A DNA stretch of 64,000 nucleotides from positions 6,665,001-6,729,000 of the forward strand of contig NZ_CP035490.1 of NCBI RefSeq assembly GCF_004135205.1, written 5' to 3'. The translations under genes were made by a program, and so were the position numbers. Origin of the DNA: Hahella sp. KA22 (lineage in GTDB: Bacteria > Pseudomonadota > Gammaproteobacteria > Pseudomonadales > Oleiphilaceae). Below, piece after piece: positions 1 through 10,482 of this stretch. The stretch's first letter is position 1, and each line of letters begins with the position of its first letter. The notes beneath the pieces are model-generated. The model was not told where the DNA came from and searched no databases. It saw only the letters and a program-made list of their open reading frames with translations.

Positions 1-709
<709 letters not shown>

Positions 710-866
710 AAAGAGTGTGAATCATTAAGATTCTTAATCTTGCTCAAGTTAAAACTACTGTACTCTTGAGTGATTGCTCACCCATGAATTGTACGAGTCA
801 CTAACTTAAGACTTAATCTTTCCAGATCCGCCTCAGTTAGCGCCCACAACAAATTACTTGATTAAC

Positions 867-877
867 TTTTTAAAGAA
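867..877 (-). promoter_or_regulatory. boxA-like antitermination element in the rrn leader
   Basis: On the minus strand the leader reads TTCTTTAAAAA about 160 nt before the 16S 5' end. This resembles the rRNA boxA core (TGCTCTTTAACAA in E. coli), the NusB/NusE loading site. Assignment is by motif and position only. Confidence 0.5.
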
Positions 878-914
878 CTTTCTCTTCCGGAGACTCTCTC
901 CGACCGAGGCGCGC

Positions 915-942
915 ATTCTACACTTTCGTTTCTCAGTGTCAA
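915..942 (-). promoter_or_regulatory. rrn promoter P2
   Basis: Minus strand: -35 TTGACA (937-942), 16-nt spacer, -10 TAGAAT (915-920), followed by a GC-rich discriminator GCGCGCC. This is the downstream one of two promoters. A GC-rich discriminator is typical of stringently controlled rRNA promoters that respond to ppGpp and DksA; dksA itself lies at 19625. Confidence 0.8.
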
Positions 943-1021
943 CTCCTTTTTAGCGCCGCCGACTCTTTCGAACCAGCTCTTTCCCTCCCCTCCGACCGGC
1001 TTCCCCGTCGAAGTGGGGCGC

Positions 1022-1049
1022 ATTATACGCACCCACTAATTTCGCGCAA
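1022..1049 (-). promoter_or_regulatory. rrn promoter P1
   Basis: Minus strand: -35 TTGCGC (1044-1049), 16-nt spacer, perfect -10 TATAAT (1022-1027), discriminator GCGCCCC. It sits between the tyrS stop codon at 1062 and P2, about 107 nt upstream of P2, so the 16S operon has a tandem promoter pair. Confidence 0.8.
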
Positions 1050-1061
1050 GCACTATTTTCG

Positions 1062-2264
1062 TTATTTCACAAAAACCTGCGCTATCTTCTTCTTACCCGC
1101 CTGAATCACGTGCTCGCTTCCTCTTTGCACCATAAAGCTCGAGTCCACCAGCGCGCCATCCACAAACACTGCACCTCGACCCAGAACATCTTTCGCCGCT
1201 GCGCCATTCTTCACCAAGTCGGCTCTGCGAAGAATATAAGATATGGAAAACTCCGTCTGGTCATCGCTTTCTTCTATATGAACGGCAGGCACGTTCTCCG
1301 GGATCTCTCCCAGCTTAACTTGATTGCCCGCTGATTTATGCGCACTTTGCGCAGCCTCGCCACCATGAAAACGAGCAACAATCTCTTCAGCAAGCAGCCG
1401 CTTGATGTTTTGAGGGTTTTCTCCAGCGTTAACCTGCACTTTAAAATCTTCAATTTCCGCCATATCCCGAAAACTTAAGAGTTCGAAGTAGCGCCACATT
1501 AATTCGTCAGGGATAGACAGCAGCTTACTGAACATCTCTCCAGGCAGATCATTAACGCCGATATAGTTGCCCAGAGACTTCGACATTTTTTGCACACCGT
1601 CCAGACCTTCAAGGATCGGCATTGTCATGATTACCTGAGGCTCTTGGTCGTAATGCTTCTGCAGCATACGCCCCATCAACAAATTAAACTTCTGGTCAGT
1701 TCCACCCAGTTCAACGTCAGCGCGCAAAGCAACAGAGTCATACCCCTGCACTAACGGGTAGAGAAACTCATGGATAGAGATCGACTGCTCATTGTGGTAG
1801 CGCTTGTGAAAGTCGTCGCGCTCAAGCATACGCGCAACGGTATATTGACCCGCCAAACGAATCATGTCCGCCGCAGAGAGCTTATCCATCCATTCACTGT
1901 TAAAGCGAACTTCCGTTTTTTGCGGGTCCAAAATTTTGAACACCTGTTCTTTATATGTCTGAGCGTTTCGAGCCACATCGTCTTTCGTTAATGGAGGACG
2001 AGTGGCGCTCTTGCCAGTAGGATCTCCGATCATCCCCGTAAAGTCGCCAATCAGGAAAATGACCTGATGCCCCAGGTCCTGAAACTGACGCAACTTATTA
2101 ATAAGAACCGTATGCCCTAAATGTAAATCAGGCGCAGTCGGATCGAAGCCCGCTTTGATCCTGAGCGGCTCTCCCCTTTTTAACTTTTCGATCAATCCTT
2201 CTTCCTGAATAATTTCTTCCGCACCGCGCTTTATCAGCGCTAAAGACTCTTCTACAGATGGCAT
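1062..2264 (-). CDS. tyrS: Tyrosyl-tRNA synthetase
   Basis: Class I aminoacyl-tRNA synthetase that charges tRNA-Tyr with tyrosine in the cytoplasm. The 400-residue protein has the HIGH-type motif HLGH at residues 48-51 and a canonical KMSKS at 226-230. An S4 RNA-binding domain occupies roughly the last 65 residues ([10 protein letters not shown] onward). Length and the KMSKS form fit the TyrRS subfamily common in Pseudomonas rather than the longer E. coli enzyme. It lies just upstream of the rrn promoters on the same strand. The ATG at 2264 faces the divergent M23 peptidase gene across a 224-nt promoter region. Whether some transcripts read from tyrS into rrn cannot be judged here. Confidence 0.97.
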   Translation of the reverse strand: MPSVEESLALIKRGAEEIIQEEGLIEKLKRGEPLRIKAGFDPTAPDLHLGHTVLINKLRQFQDLGHQVIFLIGDFTGMIGDPTGKSATRPPLTKDDVARNAQTYKEQVFKILDPQKTEVRFNSEWMDKLSAADMIRLAGQYTVARMLERDDFHKRYHNEQSISIHEFLYPLVQGYDSVALRADVELGGTDQKFNLLMGRMLQKHYDQEPQVIMTMPILEGLDGVQKMSKSLGNYIGVNDLPGEMFSKLLSIPDELMWRYFELLSFRDMAEIEDFKVQVNAGENPQNIKRLLAEEIVARFHGGEAAQSAHKSAGNQVKLGEIPENVPAVHIEESDDQTEFSISYILRRADLVKNGAAAKDVLGRGAVFVDGALVDSSFMVQRGSEHVIQAGKKKIAQVFVK

Positions 2265-2488
2265 TACAGACGCCCTATTTGCAACTTGTTACGCTATTAA
2301 CACTTAGTAATCGATATTCATGACCCTTGTCACGAACGCAGCACCAGGCAACGGCTTTAATATGACCCGGGGGCGCGATAGTATAGCAGCATTTTTCGCC
2401 AGCCAAACTGTTTGATATATGCACAGTTTCCAAAAACGCTTATACTCTATAGTTAAAGTTTTTTACAAACATCTGGACTTAACCTTCG

Positions 2489-3913
2489 ATGTTAATTAAG
2501 AAAATATTACCCAAGTTCTCACGGATACATTTCCTGGCGGTCGCGGCTGCAGGATCTATGCTCGGATCAGCGCTCATTCTTAGCCCATCCGAGCAAACAG
2601 CGGCAGGCCGCATTACCTTAAACATTCCTTTAGATGGCCAGCCCTCAAGCCAAGCTGATTCCAGCAGTCCTATTGCGGACTTGCCCGAAACCACAGCCCC
2701 CACAAAGATTAAACCACTGGTTCCCTCAGCAGTAGAGCAAGTCACTGAGACACCCGCCCCAACTGCCGCAGCCGAACCAGAAATCGCCTGGAATGAGTTT
2801 GAGGTCAAGAACGGCGACAGCCTGTCCAGCTTATTTAAAAGAGCCGGAGCTTCCAGCGCCGAACTGGCGCAGATGGTGGACGATATTCCCGGTAAAGAAT
2901 GGACTCAGATTTTTCCTGGAGAAAAGCTGGATTTTGCATTCAACTCGGAAAACAAACTTAGCGCGCTGCGTATTCACCGTAGCCAGCTGGAAAACTGGCT
3001 GATAAACGCCAACGCTGACAATAAATTCGAGCTTGAGAAAGTCGTTCTCAAGCCAGATGTTCAGACCGCTTACGCTGAAGGCGTGATTAAATCGGCGCTG
3101 TTCATTGACGCTAAAAATGCCGGCCTTCCTGACAGCCTGATCATGGATTTGGCAAACATTTTTGGCTGGGATGTTGACTTCGTGCTGGACATTCGCAGTG
3201 GCGACTCGTTCAAGCTGGTTTATGAAGAGCTTTTCCTTGATGGCAAAAAGATCTCCAATGGCAATATCCTTGCCGCTGAGTTCACAAACCAAGGTGAAAC
3301 ATTCACTGCAGTGCGCTATGAAGACCAGGAAGGCAAAACGGGCTATTTCACCCCAGATGGGAAGAGCCTGAAAAAAGCATTTTTACGCACACCGATAGAT
3401 TTCGCTCGTATATCCTCCCACTTCAACTTGCAACGTAAACATCCTGTTCTGCATAAGTTCCGTGCACATAAAGGCACCGACTACGCAGCTGGGCGCGGCA
3501 CCCCTATAAAGGCGAGTGGAGACGGCAAGGTGATTTTCGCCGGCCGCAAGGGAGGTTACGGTAACGTAGTGATTCTGCAGCATGGTCAATCCATTACCAC
3601 TCTCTACGCTCATATGAAAGGATTTGCTCGCGGCATCAAAAACGGCAAGCGCATAAACCAAGGACAAGTTATTGGTTATGTAGGCAGCTCAGGTTTGGCG
3701 ACAGGACCCCACCTGCACTATGAGTTCCGCGTCAACGGCGTACACAAAAACCCGGTAACAGTGAAGTTCCCTCATGCGCAACCTGTCGCCAGCAATGAAA
3801 TGTCTCGCTTTAAAGAACAGGCCCAAACGGCACTGGCCCAAATGCAGGCCTACTCTGACAGTTATCAGGTCGCAAAACGAGACAGTCTAAGCTCCGACAA
3901 CGCGGACTTATGA
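2489..3913 (+). CDS. M23-family murein endopeptidase with OapA/LysM-like domain
   Basis: Predicted periplasmic, zinc-dependent peptidoglycan hydrolase (474 aa). An N-terminal signal anchor (about residues 12-32) is followed by a Pro/Ser/Thr-rich linker. Next comes a LysM/OapA-like glycan-binding segment around residues 105-190 and a C-terminal lysostaphin-type M23 domain. The zinc ligands of the family are visible: H327-x3-D331 and H408-L-H410. The architecture matches MepM/YebA-type DD-endopeptidases that open cross-links during cell growth. The gene overlaps anmK by 4 nt (ATGA), so it is translationally coupled to a murein recycling enzyme, which fits a shared wall-turnover role. The same gene pair lies next to tyrS in Pseudomonas. 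Confidence 0.93.
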   Translation: MLIKKILPKFSRIHFLAVAAAGSMLGSALILSPSEQTAAGRITLNIPLDGQPSSQADSSSPIADLPETTAPTKIKPLVPSAVEQVTETPAPTAAAEPEIAWNEFEVKNGDSLSSLFKRAGASSAELAQMVDDIPGKEWTQIFPGEKLDFAFNSENKLSALRIHRSQLENWLINANADNKFELEKVVLKPDVQTAYAEGVIKSALFIDAKNAGLPDSLIMDLANIFGWDVDFVLDIRSGDSFKLVYEELFLDGKKISNGNILAAEFTNQGETFTAVRYEDQEGKTGYFTPDGKSLKKAFLRTPIDFARISSHFNLQRKHPVLHKFRAHKGTDYAAGRGTPIKASGDGKVIFAGRKGGYGNVVILQHGQSITTLYAHMKGFARGIKNGKRINQGQVIGYVGSSGLATGPHLHYEFRVNGVHKNPVTVKFPHAQPVASNEMSRFKEQAQTALAQMQAYSDSYQVAKRDSLSSDNADL

Positions 3914-5016
3914 ACGATCAGGAAATATTCGCCGGACTCATGTCCGGCACCAGCCTGGATGGTGTTGATGCAGCCCTGGCGAAATTCCAGGGCGAAATTC
4001 CCGAAACCGTCGCAACCTCCTTTACGCCATTTCCTTCTGATCTGAAGTCTAAACTTCATAACCTTGCTGTCGCTGACAGCTGGCGTCCAGACGAATTATT
4101 CACAGCCGAAAGCCAGCTAACCTTGCTATACGCCGACGCAATAAACACCCTTCTTATCAGCTCCGACATCGATAGATGCCGCATTCGCGCAATCGGCTGC
4201 CACGGTCAAACCATCCGACATCGACCAGCAGCAAGTTGGCCATACACTTGCCAGCTCGCCAACCCCAGTCTACTGGCTGAGAAAACAGGAATCACCGTTG
4301 TTGCGGACTTTCGCCGCAGAGATATCGCAGCGGGCGGCGAAGGCGCGCCTCTGGCGCCAGCATTCCATCTGCATGCTTTACAGAATCGTTTTCCCAATTG
4401 CGCCGTCGTTAATATCGGCGGCATCGCTAACATCACTCAATGGTCGGAAGCAACCAACTCCGTTGTTGGTTTTGATTGTGGACCAGGCAACATGCTCATG
4501 GATGCCTGGTGTTCGCATGCCTTCCAACTGAATTGCGACCAAGGCGGACAAATAGCCAGGACGGGATCGATTAACCACGCATTACTGCAGGAAATGAAAA
4601 GGGAGCCTTTCTTCTCTCTCCCAGCTCCCAAGAGCACAGGTCGGGAGCTGTTTAATCATGACTGGCTGCAGACCAACCTGCAGAAGGCTCCATCTGTTAG
4701 CGATAGAGATATTCTGGCGACACTCACTGAACTGACCGCCCAAACCATCTGCGAAGCTCTAAACGTCCACACTCTCACTCACCTCTTTGTCTGCGGCGGC
4801 GGCGTGCATAATCTTTTTTTGATGGAAAGACTTCGTCATCATCTGCCCCACGTTTTGTTGCAGGGGACCGACAGCGCAGGCATCGATCCAGATTTCATGG
4901 AAGCAATGGCTTTCGCCTGGCTGGCGAAGCGAACATTAGATGGGTTGCCGGGCAATATCCCAGCGGTAACTCGCGCTCAAGGGAAGAGGATATTAGGGGC
5001 GATTTACCCCGCCTGA
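3910..5016 (+). CDS. anmK: Anhydro-N-acetylmuramic acid kinase
   Basis: Phosphorylates and hydrolyses 1,6-anhydro-MurNAc released by murein turnover, giving MurNAc-6-phosphate for recycling. The 368-aa length is normal for the family. The N-terminal ATP-binding motif MSGTSLDGVDA is at residues 11-21, with a central GHGQT-type segment (CHGQTIRH) and NIGGIANIT in the ASKHA-fold kinase core. The C-terminal CGGGVHN motif is also present. Translation starts inside the stop codon of the upstream M23 peptidase (ATGA). Convergent with the gene ending at 5040. Confidence 0.96.
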   Translation: MNDQEIFAGLMSGTSLDGVDAALAKFQGEIPETVATSFTPFPSDLKSKLHNLAVADSWRPDELFTAESQLTLLYADAINTLLISSDIDRCRIRAIGCHGQTIRHRPAASWPYTCQLANPSLLAEKTGITVVADFRRRDIAAGGEGAPLAPAFHLHALQNRFPNCAVVNIGGIANITQWSEATNSVVGFDCGPGNMLMDAWCSHAFQLNCDQGGQIARTGSINHALLQEMKREPFFSLPAPKSTGRELFNHDWLQTNLQKAPSVSDRDILATLTELTAQTICEALNVHTLTHLFVCGGGVHNLFLMERLRHHLPHVLLQGTDSAGIDPDFMEAMAFAWLAKRTLDGLPGNIPAVTRAQGKRILGAIYPA

Positions 5017-5039
5017 TAGCTTGTGGTGATTAGCCCAGA

Positions 5040-5501
5040 CTAGAAGTCCACGTAGCCTTTCTCTTTCAGCTTTTTTTCTTCCGCGGGACCATAAGGCACT
5101 ATTTCGACAAAGGGCGGCAATGCACTGCGATCAATATTGTGTATGCGCAAATAGGTGTTGCACACTCTCACGTCAATCACGCGAAAAGCATCTAATTGCG
5201 CGGCTTTGTCTACGATAGATTTGAACTCTGGGTAATTCATTTTGGCGAAATACTCGACTTCAGGTCCATGCAGGACAAAGGCGATGGGACTGCCAAGAGA
5301 GTAACCGTTCTCTCCCTCCAGCAGTTTGGAGGCCCGTTCAAACAACTCGGCAATTTCCTCTGGCGTATGAAGCTCGATCTTCGCCAGATAGTTCAGAGAA
5401 TCGGTTGCGATGGCGGGACTGGTTTCAGGCCTGTCCGCTGCATGTAGAGAGAAACAGAAAACAGTCAGCCACAGAAGTGTTAAATAGCGGCTGAACTGCA
5501 T
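5040..5501 (-). CDS. Secreted DsrE/DsrF-like protein of unknown function
   Basis: A 153-aa protein with a clear Sec signal peptide (hydrophobic stretch at about residues 7-20 ending in SLHA-AD). The mature part has the alternating alpha/beta pattern of the DsrE/F-like fold: a 'FVLHGPEV' strand-loop, then a helix, 'FRVIDVRVCNTYL', and a C-terminal VPYGPAE-type turn. This fold is common in small sulfur-relay-like proteins. The single Cys lies in the VCNTYL segment where related proteins often keep one. It follows erpA closely (12-nt gap) on the same strand. The specific function is unknown; the fold call is from pattern only. Confidence 0.75.
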   Translation of the reverse strand: MQFSRYLTLLWLTVFCFSLHAADRPETSPAIATDSLNYLAKIELHTPEEIAELFERASKLLEGENGYSLGSPIAFVLHGPEVEYFAKMNYPEFKSIVDKAAQLDAFRVIDVRVCNTYLRIHNIDRSALPPFVEIVPYGPAEEKKLKEKGYVDF

Positions 5502-5513
5502 ATATCTGATCCT

Positions 5514-5867
5514 TTATATAGAGAAGGAGCTGCCGCAGCCACAGGTGGTCGCAGCATTAGGATTCTTAATAACGAACTGCGCGCCTTCCAAACCTTCACG
5601 AAAATCAACTTCCGCACCGACAAGGTATTGGTAGCTAAGCGAGTCCACAACCAAACGCACGCCGTCTTTTTCGACAATCGTGTCGTCTTCATTTACGGCT
5701 TCATCAAAAGAGAAACCATACTGAAACCCTGAACAGCCACCTCCGGTAACAAAAACACGCAGGCTCAGCTCATCATTCCCCTCATCCTCAATCAGAGACT
5801 TCACCTTCGCAGCAGCGTTATCAGTGAAGATTATAGGGGTTGGTTCATATGTCTCAGCGACGCTCAT
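5514..5867 (-). CDS. erpA: Iron-sulfur cluster insertion protein ErpA
   Basis: A-type Fe-S carrier that delivers clusters to apo-proteins such as IspG. The 117-aa protein has the three invariant cysteines: C45 in GGGCSGF, and C109 and C111 in the C-terminal CGCGSSF. The final SFSI form is typical of ErpA rather than IscA or NfuA. An excellent Shine-Dalgarno (GGGAGGAAC) precedes the ATG at 5867. It lies downstream of the bactofilin gene, and the same erpA/anmK/M23/tyrS neighbourhood occurs in Pseudomonas. Confidence 0.96.
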   Translation of the reverse strand: MSVAETYEPTPIIFTDNAAAKVKSLIEDEGNDELSLRVFVTGGGCSGFQYGFSFDEAVNEDDTIVEKDGVRLVVDSLSYQYLVGAEVDFREGLEGAQFVIKNPNAATTCGCGSSFSI

Positions 5868-5974
5868 AGTTCCTCCCGCCGCAACTTTTGTTGCAAGCGC
5901 TCTATACTCGGCAATTAAAAAAAGTAGGATACAACGTGAATTATCTATTTATCCTACTTAATCGGTCAACTATA

Positions 5975-6484
5975 TCAGTGACTCGCCAAGTTGATCAGCT
6001 CAGGTTGATCGCCAGTGCCGTCCTGAGTCTTACCTGCTTTTTTATCTTCTTTCGCCGCTTTCTTCTGTCCGGATTTATCCGTAGCCGTCACCGTGGCGGT
6101 TGAAACGCTTTCTTTGCTATGAACCAAATTACCGTTCACTTCCGCGCCCATCGCCATTTCGATCAGGTTGTAATAAACGTTGCCAGTGATAGAAGCTTTC
6201 GGCGCCAGCTCGATATGCTCCGAAGAGTAGACATCACCGTTCACTTTGCCGTTGATGATGATGTGCGGCGCAATGACGTCGCCATTCACTTCACCGACAT
6301 CGCTGACTCGCACAATGGCGTCTTCATCCGTCGTATCAGCCTTAATCTTGCCCAGTATTTTACCGTCAATGTGCAGACCGCCGGTAAACTGCAGATCGCC
6401 TTTGATTTCCGTGCTGCGTGAAATCAGCGTATCGAAGTGCCCGCCATTGACGTTTTTTGATTTGGTTTTCTTTTTCCCGAACAT
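5975..6484 (-). CDS. Bactofilin (polymer-forming cytoskeletal protein)
   Basis: A 169-aa protein with the bactofilin beta-helix core (about residues 17-120). The core is a repeated short pattern of hydrophobic strands and glycine/asparagine turns: IKGDLQFTGGLHIDG, GEVNGDV, GKVNGDV, SITGNVYY, EVNGNLV. Basic N-terminal and Lys/Thr-rich disordered C-terminal tails flank it. Bactofilins polymerise without nucleotide and scaffold wall-modifying enzymes or membrane sites. The start at 6484 is preferred because it follows the upstream stop by 2 nt and keeps a GGGGAG ribosome site. Nearby M23 peptidase genes are often functionally linked to bactofilins, so a role with the 2489 peptidase is possible but inferred. 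Confidence 0.92.
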   Translation of the reverse strand: MFGKKKTKSKNVNGGHFDTLISRSTEIKGDLQFTGGLHIDGKILGKIKADTTDEDAIVRVSDVGEVNGDVIAPHIIINGKVNGDVYSSEHIELAPKASITGNVYYNLIEMAMGAEVNGNLVHSKESVSTATVTATDKSGQKKAAKEDKKAGKTQDGTGDQPELINLASH

Positions 6485-6486
6485 TC

Positions 6487-7212
6487 TTACTCCCCGACCT
6501 TCCAATCGAAGGTTCTTTCTATTTTCGTTGCTTTTTTCCCGGTTGATTGCGCCACTACCTGAATCTGCTCAGGAACGAAGCCTTCCGGCAACTCCATTTC
6601 TCCAGTAAGATCCTGGAAATAACGAAATCTGAACTTAACCCCCAACTCCTCGGCTCCATCGACATCCCGCAACGGCAATATCTCTTTTTCGCCACCCTTG
6701 ACTCCGATCAGGTTCACCGCCACAACGCCTTGGATGTAGGTTTTGTTGTCAGCCACTTGCGTTAATACAAGTTTATACTGAAACCTTCGATTTTCCCGCG
6801 TAGGGCGAATTTCCATACGCTGAACCTGCAGACCGGTATCCTCATCGGAGGGAGCCATGATGGTCTTGTAAAAAGCAATATCCTCACGCAGTTGCAAGTT
6901 CGCGCTTTCCAAGTCACGAATGGTCTTCAGCACATCCGTGCTGGCGGCCTGATCAATCGCTTTGCCTCGCTCCAGGTTAGCCACCTGTTGCGCTAGCTCA
7001 GTGGCGCGCCTTTCCGCTATAACCAGCATCCGGGTGAGCTCTTGATTTTTTGAGCCCAGCTTTTCCTTTCTCAGGTCAGAGAAATACCATCCCATGGCGA
7101 TGCCGCCAGTAATGCTGATGATAATAGCCAGCCATGCCAGAGCCCGTTTTTTAAGCGTTTCTCCCGGGCGGTAAGGTACGACGACCAGTTTTTCGTTTGC
7201 ATTGGTAGACAT
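6487..7212 (-). CDS. Membrane-anchored coiled-coil protein, DUF6776-like
   Basis: A 241-aa protein with a short basic N-terminus and one transmembrane helix (about residues 25-45, ALAWLAIIISITGG...). A coiled coil follows (about 50-115, rich in Leu/Glu/Lys), then a globular, probably periplasmic, beta-rich domain. I recall similar proteins annotated as DUF6776 next to bactofilin and argC genes in gammaproteobacteria. It directly precedes the bactofilin gene with a 2-nt gap, so the two are almost certainly co-translated. A role as membrane partner or anchor for the bactofilin polymer is an inference. Confidence 0.8.
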   Translation of the reverse strand: MSTNANEKLVVVPYRPGETLKKRALAWLAIIISITGGIAMGWYFSDLRKEKLGSKNQELTRMLVIAERRATELAQQVANLERGKAIDQAASTDVLKTIRDLESANLQLREDIAFYKTIMAPSDEDTGLQVQRMEIRPTRENRRFQYKLVLTQVADNKTYIQGVVAVNLIGVKGGEKEILPLRDVDGAEELGVKFRFRYFQDLTGEMELPEGFVPEQIQVVAQSTGKKATKIERTFDWKVGE

Positions 7213-7315
7213 TGACGATTGATACCGATTCTGAAGTGTCCATAACCTTACGCGCCGTTTTAGTATTCTCTACTAACTCATTGTCGGCAAAGTTATTTTT
7301 TGTGAATTTAGGTAG

Positions 7316-7345
7316 CAAGCCAAACACCGTCACGCATTTGGCTTG
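7316..7345. repeat. Perfect inverted repeat between argC and the bactofilin operon
   Basis: CAAGCCAAA (7316-7324) and TTTGGCTTG (7337-7345) form a 9-bp perfect stem with a 12-nt loop, 35 nt downstream of the argC stop. No U-tract follows on the minus strand, so it may be a weak or factor-assisted terminator or an mRNA-stabilising hairpin. Confidence 0.4.
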
Positions 7346-7379
7346 AAATACGCCTTTTCAGCGGGCGCTCAGGACAGGA

Positions 7380-8411
7380 TCAAGGCAGCGCCGCGATGAG
7401 ATTCAATCCCGCTGTCTCTGGCAACCCCAGCATAATATTCATATTTTGTACGGCCTGACCTGCCGCGCCCTTCACTAGATTATCGATCACTGAGAGCACA
7501 ATCACCACGTTAGATTCAGGTTGCCGATGTAATGAGATGCGACACAGGTTAGAGCCTCTTACCGAACGCGTCTCTGGCAGGCTGCCAAACGGCATCACAT
7601 CGACAAAAGGTTCATTGGCGTAAAACGACTCAAACAGCGCCTGCAGATCGTCATTATCCTGCTTCAGCTCCGCATACAAAGTGGCTTCTATGCCCCGGAT
7701 CATTGGCACAAGGTGAGGCACAAACGTCAAACCGACCGGTTCGTTAGCCGCCAAACTGAGCCCCTGTTTAATTTCCGGTAGATGGCGATGTCCTGATGCG
7801 CCATAGGCCTTAAAACTCTCGCTGACTTCACACAGTAAGTTAGCGATTTTGCCTTGCCTTCCTGCGCCGCTCACGCCGGACTTGGCGTCTGCGATCAGAC
7901 GCTGTGTATCCACCAGACCTTTGCTTAACAGAGGCAAGAAACCTAACTGGACTGCTGTGGGATAACATCCTGGATTAGCGACGAGTCGAGCGGACTTGAT
8001 CGCCGACCGGTTCATCTCCGGTAAGCCGTAGACAGCTTCCGCCAGCGCTTCGGGCGCGGTATGAGGCAGCCCATACCAACGACTCCACAATTCCGCATCA
8101 CGGATGCGGAAGTCCGCCCCCAAATCCACCACCCGCGTTCCTTTAGCCAGCAATTGCGGAACCATTTCAAGGGCGACGCCATGGGGGGTGGCGAAATACA
8201 CCAGATCGCACTTTGACAGCTCTTCGACATCAGGGGCGCTAAAGCGTAAGTCTGTGAAACCGCGTAAATTGGGGAACATTTCCGCAACAGGAACGCCGGC
8301 GTCTCCTCGCGAGGTTACTACCGCCACTTCCGCCTTAGGATGAGCCGACAGTAACCTGATCAACTCAACGCCGGTATATCCAGTGCCGCCGACAATGCCA
8401 ATTTTAACCAC
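7380..8411 (-). CDS. argC: N-acetyl-gamma-glutamyl-phosphate reductase
   Basis: NADPH-dependent third step of arginine biosynthesis, from N-acetylglutamyl phosphate to the semialdehyde. The Rossmann motif [10 protein letters not shown] is right at the N-terminus and the active-site cysteine is in NPGCYPTA. The conserved SGVSGAGR and a C-terminal dimer segment follow. The start chosen is GTG at 8411 because a GGAGGT ribosome site lies 10 nt before it and it gives 343 aa, the family length. An earlier in-frame start at 8477 would add 22 residues that the family lacks. Monocistronic or leading the downstream bactofilin genes; a stable hairpin lies between. Confidence 0.95.
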   Translation of the reverse strand: MVKIGIVGGTGYTGVELIRLLSAHPKAEVAVVTSRGDAGVPVAEMFPNLRGFTDLRFSAPDVEELSKCDLVYFATPHGVALEMVPQLLAKGTRVVDLGADFRIRDAELWSRWYGLPHTAPEALAEAVYGLPEMNRSAIKSARLVANPGCYPTAVQLGFLPLLSKGLVDTQRLIADAKSGVSGAGRQGKIANLLCEVSESFKAYGASGHRHLPEIKQGLSLAANEPVGLTFVPHLVPMIRGIEATLYAELKQDNDDLQALFESFYANEPFVDVMPFGSLPETRSVRGSNLCRISLHRQPESNVVIVLSVIDNLVKGAAGQAVQNMNIMLGLPETAGLNLIAALP

Positions 8412-8637
8412 GAGCTTACTGACCTCCGCTAAATGCCGAACCAATTTCCCCGCACAGCCGTGTGCCGCGCCGGACAATACTCTAATAAATTCGCTATACT
8501 AGCAGCTTTCCGACACCCGCGCAGAGTCAGCTTTCCTGAATTGCGGGCGGCGCTATTACATTCCACCCTCTGGCTATAAGCCATGGCTGCATCACCTGTC
8601 GAGCAAACTCAGCAACAAGTTTGAATGGGAGAGGTTT

Positions 8638-10443
8638 GTGCTCAAACCAAACGGGAAGAAGACGCAAAAACAACAGGTCTCCGCGCTGGCTCTCAAACTG
8701 GACTTGCTATTCCAGTCTTTCCGCCGCCGCGTCGCCAGCTATGAGGCGCTACCGCAACTGGCGCTGTTGGGTTTTCTATCCGGCTTGGCCACTGGCTTAG
8801 TCATCCTCTTGTTTCGAGCGGCCATTGAACTTCCTCTCGGTTACCTTTTACCCGGCGACAGCGCGGAGAACTTTGAGCAACTAACGCCGCTGATGCAGTT
8901 CTGCCTGCCAATCGTTGGCTCGCTCATTCTCGCCCTATGGTTGATGCGACTGGGTGTACAACAGCGCAAAGTCGGCGTCACTCACGTCATGGAGCGACTG
9001 GGATACCACCAGGGATATATTTCCCTGCGTAGCGGACTACTGCAGTTTTTCTGCGGCGTCGCCACTCTGGCCACGGGACAAAGCGCTGGTCGGGAAGGCC
9101 CCGCCGTGCATCTTGGCGCCACCAGTTCCAGCTTGTTGGGCCAATGGATGGGGCTCCCTAATAACAGTATCCGAATGCTGGTGGGCTGTGGCGCCGCTGC
9201 GGCCGTGTCCGCATCCTTTAACACCCCTATCGCTGGCGTCATCTTTGCGATGGAGGTCGTCATGCTGGAATACACTATTAATGGCTTTACGCCGATTATT
9301 CTGGCGGCGGTGACCGCCGCCGTCGTATCTCAACCTGTCTATGGCGATGATCCGGCCTTTATCGTCCCTAACTTCAGTCTGAACTCTCTGGTGGAACTGC
9401 CTTACATTGTGGCTGTCGCCATACTGATCGGCATGTGCTCGGCTCTGTTCGTCAAAATCATCAGCCAAACCACGGAAAAGGTGAAAACGCCTATTCTTTG
9501 GCGTTTATTAGCGGCAGGGCTCATGACTGGTCTGGCCGCATTGGCGCTACCTCAAGTCATGGGTATTGGTTACGACACCGTTAATGACGCCATCGCCGGC
9601 AACATTGGTTTCCTGCTGCTTCTGACCATCGCCCTGGCGAAGCTGCTTGTTACCGCAACGACCATCGGACTGGGCATGCCAAGCGGGATTATCGGCCCCA
9701 CCCTGTTTATCGGGGCGACCCTCGGAGGGGCGCTCGGAGTTCTGGCGAACATGCTGATGCCGACCCTGGCCTCAGAGCCTGGGTTTTACGCCGTGCTGGG
9801 TATGGGCGCCATGATGGGTTCCGTTCTACAAGCGCCGTTGGCCGCAATCATGGCGGTGATCGAGTTGACCCGAAACCCCAACGTCATTCTCCCTGCGATG
9901 TTGATCATCATCGTGTCCAGCTTGATCGCTTCCCACTACTTTCGACAGCGCTCGGTGTTTCTGACCATCCTGCAATTACAGGGGCTGGATTATCGTGCGG
10001 AGCCGCTAACTTTGGCTCTGCGTCGTGTAGCGGTGGGAGCCATCATGGAGAGAGGCATCAAGCGTTCACAGCAGAAGCTAGTATGGGGTGAGGCGAAAGA
10101 GCTGCTGCGCACAGAACCGCGCTGGATCATCATCGAGAGTGAAGGCGGCCCACGCGCCATTCTGCCTGCTGCGGATTTGGCCCGCTATCTGACGGAAGAA
10201 GAAGGCAAGCCCGAGTTTAACGCCGAAGAGGCGTCTCTGGACTTGCTCAGTATCCCCGCGCAGCGGCGAGATGTGGCGTCCCTGCATGTCCAGGCCACCC
10301 TGGAAGAAGCGCTGGATCGACTGAACGCCACTGGGGTGGAAGCCCTCTATGTCGAGCGTACAACCGCCCCACTGATCAAACCCATTATTGGTGTGATCAC
10401 CCGCGCGGACCTGGAATCTTACTACCAGTACAAAAGCAAATAA
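8638..10443 (+). CDS. ClC-type chloride channel/antiporter with CBS domains
   Basis: A 601-aa inner-membrane ClC protein. The selectivity-filter motifs are visible: GREGPAVHLGA (GxExP), and GMPSGIIGPTLFIGA (GxFxP-like). Ten or more hydrophobic segments lie between residues about 40 and 450, and the C-terminal cytosolic part (about 460-595) has a CBS pair. Translation starts at GTG 8638 behind GGGAGAGG. The residue in the GREGP position is the gating glutamate. Whether it is a channel or an H+/Cl- exchanger cannot be settled from this sequence alone. Divergent from argC; followed after 39 nt by hemJ. Confidence 0.93.
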   Translation: MLKPNGKKTQKQQVSALALKLDLLFQSFRRRVASYEALPQLALLGFLSGLATGLVILLFRAAIELPLGYLLPGDSAENFEQLTPLMQFCLPIVGSLILALWLMRLGVQQRKVGVTHVMERLGYHQGYISLRSGLLQFFCGVATLATGQSAGREGPAVHLGATSSSLLGQWMGLPNNSIRMLVGCGAAAAVSASFNTPIAGVIFAMEVVMLEYTINGFTPIILAAVTAAVVSQPVYGDDPAFIVPNFSLNSLVELPYIVAVAILIGMCSALFVKIISQTTEKVKTPILWRLLAAGLMTGLAALALPQVMGIGYDTVNDAIAGNIGFLLLLTIALAKLLVTATTIGLGMPSGIIGPTLFIGATLGGALGVLANMLMPTLASEPGFYAVLGMGAMMGSVLQAPLAAIMAVIELTRNPNVILPAMLIIIVSSLIASHYFRQRSVFLTILQLQGLDYRAEPLTLALRRVAVGAIMERGIKRSQQKLVWGEAKELLRTEPRWIIIESEGGPRAILPAADLARYLTEEEGKPEFNAEEASLDLLSIPAQRRDVASLHVQATLEEALDRLNATGVEALYVERTTAPLIKPIIGVITRADLESYYQYKSK

Positions 10444-10482
10444 GCATTTACTTATGCGATCAAGCAGAACAAGGAGCGCAGC

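Noticed and set aside
1110-1991. Two plus-strand frames (74 and 73 aa) inside tyrS
   Set aside because: They lie opposite a full-length conserved tyrS and have no ribosome site or family resemblance.
2479-2808. Minus-strand frame opposite the start of the M23 peptidase
   Set aside because: Low-complexity Ser/Ala composition that mirrors the signal and linker region of the real gene.
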